From DASZGI01 sp035938995 (lineage in GTDB: Bacteria; Actinomycetota; Actinomycetes; Streptomycetales; Catenulisporaceae): DNA of 7,417 nucleotides. The notes beneath the pieces were generated by a model that made no database searches, was not told the origin of the DNA, and worked only from the letters and a program-made list of their open reading frames with translations. Positions 1 through 6,426 of the stretch are shown here, in pieces. The position numbers were made by a program, and so were the translations under genes. Where the stretch lies: positions 1 to 7,417 of the forward strand of contig NZ_DASZGI010000010.1 in assembly GCF_035938995.1 (NCBI RefSeq). The letters are read 5' to 3'. How positions within the stretch are numbered: the stretch's first letter is position 1; every line of letters starts with the position of its first letter.

Positions 1-1184
1 GCCAGCCCGGTCGCGGTCGCCGCCGGGTTTCGCGCCTCGACCGTCTCGGTGAAGCTCGCCATCCAGGGCGCGTAGGTCATCCCGCCGAAGATGCCGATCC
101 CGGCCACGAGCAGGGCGAAAGTGTAGTAGCTCGTGGACGGCCTGGTCGCGGCGAGGGCGAAGGGGATCAGCACGCCGATCGAGGCGAGTGCGCCGACGAG
201 CATGAACGGCTTGCGCACCTTCGACAGGTCGGACAGCAGGCCGATCACGACCAGGCTGATCGCGTTCGCGCCCCAGTACCAGTTCAGCAGTCCGGCGGTG
301 CGTTGGACCGAGTAGTTGAACGTGGTGACGTAGTAGACGGTGAACGAGCCGACCGCGGCGAAGTAGAGCAGCAGGAAGAGGCTGATCGCGAGCGCCGAGC
401 CGATGACGTCGCCGCGCAGCATCTGCCGCCACTGGCCCTTCAGCGCGGCCGCCACGTCGAGGCCCTTCGCCCGCGCCTCGACCAGCGCACGGTCCCGCAG
501 GGTGACCATGATCTGGTCGCGCAGCTGCGGGGAGAGCTCGCGCAGGCCGAACAGCGCGATGACGAACACGATCAGGCCGGACCAGCCCGCGTACCGGAAC
601 TCGTCCTGAAAGGTGGTCGAGCCGGTGAAGGTGTGGCTGGTGACGCCGGTGACGACCAGGCTGCCGACGACCGGCCCCATCGTCCAGTACCCCATCGCGG
701 AGGCGCGGCCGAGCTGCGGGGAGAAGTCGCGCACCAGGGCCGGGGTGGTCACCAGGATGACGCCCTCGACGAAGCCGACGATGGTGATCAGGGCCAGGTA
801 CACGCCCTTGGAGCCGGCGTTCGGCACGGCGAAGGCGACCAGCAGGCCGACGATGAGCAAGCCGTAGACGGTGAGGTTGGCGCGGCCCCAGCGATCGGCC
901 AGGCCGGCGAGCAGCGAGGCGAAGGCGCCGACCGCGTTGGCCACCACGGAGACGTACACGAAGTATGTGAACGTCATGTTGAAGTGGGTGATGATCGGCG
1001 TGGACACCGCGTACTGGATGTACAGCTGGTAGTACAGGACGATCGTCGCGAGCACCACGATGGCCAGATACGCGTAGCGGGTCGTGGTCGCGGGGTAGCT
1101 GGTCAGCTGCCGATTCCACAGACGGGGCGAGCGGGCCGGCTGGGGCAGCGGGGAGGTGGTTCCTTCCAGGGTCGACGTGGACAC
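1..1184 (-). CDS. MFS transporter, C-terminus cut off by the window edge
   Basis: This is a membrane transporter of the major facilitator superfamily, probably a secondary carrier for a small organic acid or related metabolite; that substrate is inferred only from the neighbouring acyl-CoA genes. The start is the GTG at 1184-1182, preceded by a textbook AGGAGG (1195-1190) five bases upstream. 394 complete codons are visible out of a usual 420-460, so the last one or two membrane helices are missing. After a Pro/Ser-rich cytoplasmic N-terminus (about 1-36), hydrophobic segments lie near residues 38-58, 74-93, 105-122, 127-150, 165-182, 199-215, 260-282, 295-318, 328-346 and 352-372. The MFS signature motif A reads GLADRWGRANL at 94-104, after helix 2. 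A weaker second copy (GLLSDLSKVRKP, about 315-326) follows helix 8, as expected from the two-fold repeat. The central loop is about residues 216-258. A long regulatory region separates the gene from the TetR gene upstream, so it probably has its own promoter. Confidence 0.9.
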   Translation of the reverse strand, partial: MSTSTLEGTTSPLPQPARSPRLWNRQLTSYPATTTRYAYLAIVVLATIVLYYQLYIQYAVSTPIITHFNMTFTYFVYVSVVANAVGAFASLLAGLADRWGRANLTVYGLLIVGLLVAFAVPNAGSKGVYLALITIVGFVEGVILVTTPALVRDFSPQLGRASAMGYWTMGPVVGSLVVTGVTSHTFTGSTTFQDEFRYAGWSGLIVFVIALFGLRELSPQLRDQIMVTLRDRALVEARAKGLDVAAALKGQWRQMLRGDVIGSALAISLFLLLYFAAVGSFTVYYVTTFNYSVQRTAGLLNWYWGANAISLVVIGLLSDLSKVRKPFMLVGALASIGVLIPFALAATRPSTSYYTFALLVAGIGIFGGMTYAPWMASFTETVEARNPAATATGL

Positions 1185-1207
1185 GGATTCCTCCTGGGCC
1201 AAGGTCT

Positions 1208-1227
1208 GCCGCACTTCCTCGTGCGGC
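1208..1227 (-). other. Hairpin in the presumed MFS 5' leader
   Basis: The arms GCCGCAC and GTGCGGC pair perfectly (7 bp) around a 6-base loop. In the leftward transcript the loop reads GAGGAA, itself Shine-Dalgarno-like. The true ribosome binding site begins 12 bases further downstream. It may stabilise or structure the leader; there is no evidence of a ligand-binding RNA. Confidence 0.4.
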
Positions 1228-1233
1228 GGCGTG

Positions 1234-1262
1234 AGCGTAGTACCGACTGGACGGTATGGCCA
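1234..1262 (-). promoter_or_regulatory. Possible MFS promoter with the operator inside the spacer
   Basis: Reading leftward, TGGCCA (1262-1257, 4/6 to TTGACA) and TACGCT (1239-1234, 3/6 to TATAAT) are separated by exactly 17 bases. Those 17 bases are the TetR-type operator-like sequence. An operator between the -35 and -10 boxes is the usual arrangement for TetR repression. Both boxes are weak, as is common in actinomycetes, so the assignment is tentative. Confidence 0.3.
1240..1257. promoter_or_regulatory. Imperfect TetR-type operator upstream of the MFS gene
   Basis: The core TACCGACTGGACGGTA (1241-1256) matches the core of the perfect palindrome at 5245-5262 in 14 of 16 positions and is itself 12/16 symmetric. 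It lies 56 bases upstream of the MFS start codon. The shared sequence suggests that the same regulator acts on the transporter and on the divergent catabolic genes; the TetR gene at 1577-2224 is the nearest candidate. This rests on sequence similarity only. Confidence 0.5.
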
Positions 1263-1363
1263 GGACGCGGACGGCTTTGTTCGCCGGACGCGCGGTTTCG
1301 CGCGATATCCGGTGATCCGGGAGGGGGACGCTGGCCGCCAGCGCGGTATCTGGTGATTCAGGC

Positions 1364-1495
1364 GTTAAGACGACCGGTCGTCATCCCGCGTATCGGGAAG
1401 GTGGGTGCCGGTCATGCACGGGTTAAGACGACCGGTCGTCATCCCGTGTATCGGGAACGTGGGTACCGTTCATGCACGGGTTAAGACGACCGGTC
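1364..1495. repeat. 58-bp tandem repeat, 2.3 copies, each with palindromes
   Basis: Unit 1 is 1364-1421 and unit 2 is 1422-1479, identical in 54 of 58 positions. A truncated third unit (1480-1495) keeps the first 16 bases. Each full unit starts GTTAA followed by the perfect 14-bp palindrome GACGACCGGTCGTC (1369-1382 and 1427-1440). A second small inverted repeat follows, TCCCG-N5-CGGGA (1384-1398 and 1442-1456). In the partial copy the palindrome is reduced to GACCGGTC (1488-1495). The palindrome shares the inner CGACYRGTCG pattern with the operator at 5245-5262 but differs outside it. The array lies upstream of the MFS gene and downstream of the TetR gene. The likely role is an operator array; that is inference. 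Confidence 0.75.
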
Positions 1496-1576
1496 ATTTT
1501 GGCGTCCGGTGGCACGAGTGGGATCGGCAGTGCGAACGCGTCGTCGGGCGATCCGGGTAGGCGGCGGTGCCGTTCG

Positions 1577-2216
1577 TCAGTTCTTGATCAGGCCGCCGAG
1601 CACGAGATCCGCGTAGTGCTCAGCGACCTGCCGCCGGCTCAGGCCCCCGTCCCGGTGGTACCAGGTCCCGAGGTGGTTCACGGCCCCGTAGAAGTAGTGG
1701 GTGACGATGTCCGCCGAGACGTCCGCCCGGAAGACTCCCTCACGCTGCCCCTCCTCCACGAGGGTGCGGAACCGCTCGTGATAGCGGCGGCGCTCGGCCC
1801 GCACCTGGGCCCGCTTGTCGGCGGGCAGCATGTGCATCGAGCGGAAGAAGACGATCGCCTCGTCGATCGAGCCGAGCGTCGTCTCCACCACGTCCTCGGC
1901 GACCGCGCGCACCCGGTCGGCGGCGTCGCCCGGCCCGTCCGCGAGCGAGTTCAGCCGCTCGGTCTGCAAACTCAGCAGCCGATGGTAGATCTCGTACAGC
2001 AGATCGTCCTTGGAGGCGAAGTAGTGGTACATCGCCCCCTTGGTGACCCCCGCCGCGGCCACGATCTCCTGGACCGACGTGCCCTCGAAGCCCTGCTCGG
2101 CGAAGAGCCGGACCGAGACGGCCAGCAGCCGCTCGGGGACCGGCAGCCCGCGCAGGCCGGCGAACGGCTCGGCGACCTGCGCGTCATTCGTCGAGGGACG
2201 TGGCATGGCGTTAAGA

Positions 2217-2224
<8 letters not shown>
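1577..2224 (-). CDS. TetR-family transcriptional regulator
   Basis: This is a DNA-binding one-component regulator, most likely a repressor relieved by an acyl-CoA or free acid made or used by the neighbouring enzymes (inference from context). With the ATG at 2224 it has 215 residues, normal for the family. The N-terminal helix-turn-helix spans about 33-78: RLFAEQGFEGTSV leads into VQEIVAAAGVTKGAMYHYF (51-69), the classic TetR recognition helix, then SKDDLLYEIY. Residues from about 85 form the variable helical ligand-binding and dimer domain. Three starts are possible: GTG at 2236, ATG at 2224 and ATG at 2206. I chose 2224 because it overlaps the upstream dehydrogenase stop (ATGGCTAG), favouring translational coupling, with a GGAG 11 bases upstream. 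The ATG at 2206 has no clear ribosome binding site. It is the third gene of the ligase-dehydrogenase-regulator set and so may repress its own operon through the palindrome at 5245-5262. Confidence 0.88.
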
Positions 2225-3467
<1,243 letters not shown>

Positions 3468-3489
3468 GTCTCTCGCCTCGTGGTCTCAT

Positions 3490-3505
3490 GTGTTCTGGAG
3501 AACAC
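3490..3505. promoter_or_regulatory. 16-bp inverted repeat upstream of the acyl-CoA dehydrogenase gene
   Basis: GTGTTCT and AGAACAC form perfect 7-bp arms around two bases, 22 bases upstream of the dehydrogenase ATG. The sequence is unrelated to the CGAC-GTCG palindromes elsewhere in the window, so if it is an operator it would bind a different protein. It could also form a weak stem in the transcript. No regulator is assigned. Confidence 0.4.
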
Positions 3506-3520
3506 GGTTCCGTCGTGCTC

Positions 3521-3551
3521 GGCCGTCGGCGTCCCCGAGATGGGGACGGCC
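3521..3551 (-). other. Overlapping hairpins after the ligase stop codon
   Basis: CGTCCCC (3530-3536) and GGGGACG (3542-3548) pair perfectly over a 5-base loop. GGCCGTC (3521-3527) can instead pair with GACGGCC (3545-3551), so the two stems exclude each other. They start five bases past the ligase stop and end 53 bases before the dehydrogenase start. No run of U follows, so a standard intrinsic terminator is unlikely. They may tune transcript stability or read-through between the two genes. Confidence 0.35.
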
Positions 3552-3553
3552 CG

Positions 3554-5200
3554 CTAGTTCAGTCGCTCCACAGTCAGTTCGCCGTCGCGGTACCGCGCCC
3601 GGAGCACCTTCTTGTCGTACTTTCCGACCGTCGTCTTGGGGACCTCGGCGATGAAGGTCCAGTTCTCCGGCACCTGCCAGCGCGCGAACTTGCCGCTCAG
3701 GTAGCCCGCCAGCTCCGCGGCGGTCGCGTTCTCGCCCGGCCTGAGCACCACGCACGCGAGCGGGCGCTCCTCCCAGCGCGGGTCCGGGATGCCGACGACC
3801 GCCGCCTCGAGCACCGCCGGGTGGCCGTGGAGCTGGTTCTCCAGATCCACCGAGGAGATCCACTCGCCCCCGGACTTGATCAGATCCTTTACTCGGTCGG
3901 TGACCTTGAAGAAGCCGCGCCCGTCGATCGTGCCGATGTCGCCGGTGCGCAGCCAGCCGTCGTGGAACTTCTCCGGCGCGCGGTCGCGGTGGTAGGACCC
4001 GGTGATCCACGGGCCGCGCACCTCGATCTCGCCGGCGGTAATCCCGTCCCACGGCAGCGGCTTGCCGTCGTCGAGGCCGACGACGCGCATCTCGACCCCG
4101 GCTGCGATCCGGCCCGAGTTCAGCCGCCACTCCACGTCCTCCGGCGTGGCGTGCGGCACCTCGGCCGGCGGATGGGACATGCCGCCGAGCGGGCTGGTCT
4201 CGGTCATGCCCCACCCCTGCACGATGCGCAGGTTGTAGCGCTTGTCGAACGCCTCCAGCAGGGCGCGCGACGCCGCCGAGCCGCCCGACGTGCCCATGCG
4301 CAGGGAGGACAGGTCGATCTTGTGCTGTTCGCCGTACGCGAGGATGCCGTTCCAGATGGTGGGGACGGCGGCCGCGAGCGTCGAGCGTTCGGTGGCGATG
4401 AAGCGGGTGAGCATGTCGGGTGTCATGAACGGGCCGGGCATGTGCTGGGTCGCGCCGGACAGAAAGCAGCCGTACGGGAAGCCCCAGGCGTTCACGTGGA
4501 ACATCGGCACGATCGTCAGCACCCGGTCGGCCTCGGTGCTGCCGCAGAGGGAGGCGGCGTTGCTGGCGAGCGCGTGGAGGTACGTCGACCGGTGCGAATA
4601 GACGACGCCCTTCGGGTCGCCGGTCGTGCCGCTGGTGTAGCACATGGACGCGGCGGTCCGCTCGTCCAGCTCCGGCCAGGCGAACCGGGTCCGCTGGGCC
4701 TCGAGCAGCTCCCGGTACCGCAGGACTTTGGCACCGGCCGGGGCGCTCGCCTCGAGGGCGCCGGCGTCCCCCGCGCCGATGACGATGTAGGTCTCGACCG
4801 CGCTCAGCCCCGGGGCCACCTGCGCGAGCAGCGGGACGAGGGTGTCGTCGACGAGGACGACCCGGTCTCCGCCGTGGTCGATGATGTGCGCGAGCTGGTC
4901 GGCTGGAAGCCGGATGTTGAGGGTGTGCAGGACGGCGCCCATACCGGGGATGGCGAAGTATGCCTCGAGGTGCTCCTGGGAGTTCCAGCAGAAGGTCCCG
5001 ACCCGGTCGCCCGCGCCGACGCCCAGCTCGGTCAGGGCGGCTGCCAGACGCTCGGCGTTGCGGGCGATCTCGGCGTAGGTGGCGCGCCGGGCACCCGCCC
5101 CGGCCCAGGTCACGCACTCGCTGCCGCCGTAGATCCGGGAACCGTGGCGCAGGATCGCCGACACGGTGAGCTGGTAGTCCTGCATGGTGCTGGCGATCAT
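3554..5200 (-). CDS. AMP-forming acyl-CoA ligase (FadD-like, medium/long-chain type)
   Basis: This cytoplasmic enzyme of the adenylate-forming superfamily would convert a carboxylic acid, ATP and CoA into an acyl-CoA, via an acyl-adenylate. It is complete at 548 residues. The core motifs are all present: the phosphate-binding loop YTSGTTGDPKGV (188-199), FHVNAWG (234-240), GWGMTETSP (329-337), DGWLRTGD (414-421), the hinge DRVKDLIKSGGEWIS (435-449) and PKTTVGK (521-527), whose Lys527 is the expected catalytic lysine of the mobile C-terminal domain. The N-terminus (STMQDYQLTVSAILRHG, 4-20) is typical of actinobacterial fatty acyl-CoA ligases. The chain length of the substrate cannot be read from sequence. 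The ATG at 5200 has AGAGGGA four bases upstream; the next in-frame ATG (5185) is less well placed. It is the first gene of the leftward arm and would feed the acyl-CoA enzymes around it. Confidence 0.95.
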   Translation of the reverse strand: MIASTMQDYQLTVSAILRHGSRIYGGSECVTWAGAGARRATYAEIARNAERLAAALTELGVGAGDRVGTFCWNSQEHLEAYFAIPGMGAVLHTLNIRLPADQLAHIIDHGGDRVVLVDDTLVPLLAQVAPGLSAVETYIVIGAGDAGALEASAPAGAKVLRYRELLEAQRTRFAWPELDERTAASMCYTSGTTGDPKGVVYSHRSTYLHALASNAASLCGSTEADRVLTIVPMFHVNAWGFPYGCFLSGATQHMPGPFMTPDMLTRFIATERSTLAAAVPTIWNGILAYGEQHKIDLSSLRMGTSGGSAASRALLEAFDKRYNLRIVQGWGMTETSPLGGMSHPPAEVPHATPEDVEWRLNSGRIAAGVEMRVVGLDDGKPLPWDGITAGEIEVRGPWITGSYHRDRAPEKFHDGWLRTGDIGTIDGRGFFKVTDRVKDLIKSGGEWISSVDLENQLHGHPAVLEAAVVGIPDPRWEERPLACVVLRPGENATAAELAGYLSGKFARWQVPENWTFIAEVPKTTVGKYDKKVLRARYRDGELTVERLN

Positions 5201-5328
5201 CTCGTCCCTCTTCCGAAGCCTCGTCGCTTCCGGGCCTGGTCGACGTACCGACTAGTCGGTACTGTTTCACCCGGCGGTGCGTGCCGCAAGAGCCGACGCG
5301 AGGAAGACGTTGAGGGAAGAACCGAGAC
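5201..5328. promoter_or_regulatory. Divergent promoter region between ligase and kinase genes
   Basis: These 128 bases separate the two arms and must carry promoters for both. Besides the palindrome at 5245-5262, they hold ribosome binding sites for the ligase (about 5204-5210, leftward) and the kinase (GAGGGAAG, 5312-5319, rightward). A very weak rightward promoter can be drawn with TCGACG (5240-5245) and TGTTTC (5263-5268) at 17-bp spacing around the palindrome, the same geometry as at the MFS gene, but the -10 match is poor. I could not place a leftward promoter. Confidence 0.6.
5245..5262. promoter_or_regulatory. Perfect 18-bp palindrome, probable TetR-type operator
   Basis: GTACCGACTAGTCGGTAC equals its own reverse complement over all 18 bases. 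The pattern ACCGAC-N2-GTCGGT is typical of TetR-family operators in actinomycetes. It lies 45 bases upstream of the ligase start and 67 bases upstream of the kinase start, so one bound dimer pair could repress both directions. A close relative stands at 1240-1257. The TetR protein encoded in the leftward arm is the obvious candidate to bind it. Confidence 0.7.
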
Positions 5329-6426
5329 ATGCCTCTATCGCAGGATGACATCGACGGCGGCGACATGCGCGGCGACGGGGAGCCGAGCGCGCCGGCGGAC
5401 CCGCCCGGCCTGTCCCTCTCCGCGCTTCGGGACTTTCTGGCCGAGCACCGAACCGACCTCGCCGACGGCTCCGCTCCGCTCACCGCGCGGCTCATCGCCG
5501 GGGGCAAGTCGAACCTGACTTACACGGTCACCAATAGCGGCGGCCGCACCTGGGTGCTGCGCAGGCCGCCGCTCGGCCACGTGCTGGCCACGGCGCACGA
5601 CATGGGCCGGGAGTTCCGGGTGCTGTCCGCGCTCGCCCCCACCGCCGTGCCGGTCCCCGAGGTCTATCTCCTCTGCTCAGACCCCGAAGCGATCGGCGCG
5701 CCCTTCTATCTGATGGAGTTCGTCGAGGGCGCCGTCTACCGCTACCGATCGCAGACCACTTCTCTCACCGCCGAGCGCGCCGGTGCGATCTCCTGGGCGC
5801 TCATGGACGTCCTCGCCGATCTGCACGCCGTCGATCCCGCGTCCGTCGGGCTCGCGGATTTCGGCCGCCCGGACGGCTATCTCGACCGCCAGGTCGCACG
5901 GTGGGGCAAGCAGCTCGCAGCCTCGCGCAGCCGCGAGGTGCCGGGAATCGATGAGCTGCAATCGGCGCTCGGTACCGGCATCCCGGCGCCGCAGCGCGCG
6001 TCGATCGTGCACGGCGACTACCGCCTCGACAACGCCATCGTCTCCCCGGACGACCGGATCGCCGCCGTGCTGGACTGGGAGATGGCGACGCTCGGCGATC
6101 CGCTGGCCGACCTCGGGATCATGTGCGTGTACTGGTCCGAGCTCGAATCGATCGGCAGCGGCGCGTTCAGCTCGGCCGTCGATCCGGGGACCGGCTTCCC
6201 GGACGCGCCCGCGCTCGTCGCCCGCTACGCCGAGCGCAGCGGCCTCGACGTGTCGCCGATGCCGTGGTACATCGCGTTCGGCTACTTCAAGCTGGCGGTC
6301 ATCGCGGAAGGCATCCACTTCCGCTTCTTGCAGGGCAAGACGGTCGGCCCGGGATTCGAGAACATGGGAGCGATGGTTCCCGCCCTCGTCGCCCGCGGAC
6401 TGGACACGCTGAGAGAGGGACGGTGA
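5329..6426 (+). CDS. APH-fold phosphotransferase, LvaA / ACAD10-11 kinase-domain type
   Basis: A small-molecule kinase of the aminoglycoside phosphotransferase fold, 365 residues, complete. Residues 1-27 are an acidic, probably disordered leader. The N-lobe holds the nucleotide loop GGKSNLTYTV (58-67) and VLRRPP (76-81). FYLMEFVEG (126-134) is the hinge region. The catalytic loop is HGDYRLDN (228-235), with Asp230 the expected base and Asn235 a metal ligand. VLDWEMATLGDPLADLG (247-263) supplies the metal-binding Asp249. This sequence style (VLRRPP, LDWEMATLGDPLADLG) marks the acyl-CoA-linked branch, as in the N-terminal half of ACAD10/ACAD11 and LvaA, which phosphorylate the 4-hydroxyl of 4-hydroxyacyl-CoAs. 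It is not an antibiotic resistance enzyme by context. Genes of this type are sometimes misnamed acyl-CoA dehydrogenase. The ATG has GAGGGAAG nine bases upstream. Its stop overlaps the next start (GTGA). The substrate is inferred. Confidence 0.92.
   Translation: MPLSQDDIDGGDMRGDGEPSAPADPPGLSLSALRDFLAEHRTDLADGSAPLTARLIAGGKSNLTYTVTNSGGRTWVLRRPPLGHVLATAHDMGREFRVLSALAPTAVPVPEVYLLCSDPEAIGAPFYLMEFVEGAVYRYRSQTTSLTAERAGAISWALMDVLADLHAVDPASVGLADFGRPDGYLDRQVARWGKQLAASRSREVPGIDELQSALGTGIPAPQRASIVHGDYRLDNAIVSPDDRIAAVLDWEMATLGDPLADLGIMCVYWSELESIGSGAFSSAVDPGTGFPDAPALVARYAERSGLDVSPMPWYIAFGYFKLAVIAEGIHFRFLQGKTVGPGFENMGAMVPALVARGLDTLREGR

Larger units (their letters stand above)
1185..1576. promoter_or_regulatory. 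392-bp non-coding region between the TetR and MFS genes
   Basis: No convincing gene lies in this stretch. It holds, from the MFS side, the MFS ribosome binding site (1190-1195), a hairpin (1208-1227), an imperfect TetR-type operator (1240-1257), a CGCGCG-GTTT-CGCGCG inverted repeat (1289-1304), an imperfect 16-base direct repeat (1306-1321 and 1347-1362, 13/16 identical) and the 58-bp tandem repeat with palindromes (1364-1495). About 80 bases next to the TetR stop (1496-1576) show nothing recognisable and no clear terminator. Leftward transcription of the MFS gene must start here or read through from the TetR operon. The density of symmetric sites suggests it is a regulated promoter region; this is inference. 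Confidence 0.7.

Noticed and set aside
303..1484. 393-codon open frame on the + strand
   Set aside because: It is antisense to the MFS gene, runs through the repeat region, and its protein is a low-complexity Arg/Gly/Asp/Gln string with no motif; a shadow of high GC content.
1364..1495. CRISPR array
   Set aside because: The whole 58-bp unit repeats, with no unique spacers between short repeats, only 2.3 copies and no cas genes.
3490..3505. LexA or KstR binding site
   Set aside because: The arms resemble GTTC/GAAC motifs, but the spacing and order do not match the actinobacterial LexA box (GAAC-N4-GTTC) or the KstR pattern (AAC-N2-GTT).
3488..5518. 676-codon open frame on the + strand, and a 673-codon frame on the - strand at 3486-5507
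   Set aside because: Both overlap the ligase gene, which has every family motif in its own frame; these frames give Arg/Pro/Gly-rich sequence with no domain and cross the promoter region.
5329..6426. Aminoglycoside resistance gene
   Set aside because: The APH fold is there, but the sequence style and acyl-CoA gene context match the metabolic LvaA/ACAD10-11 kinase branch.
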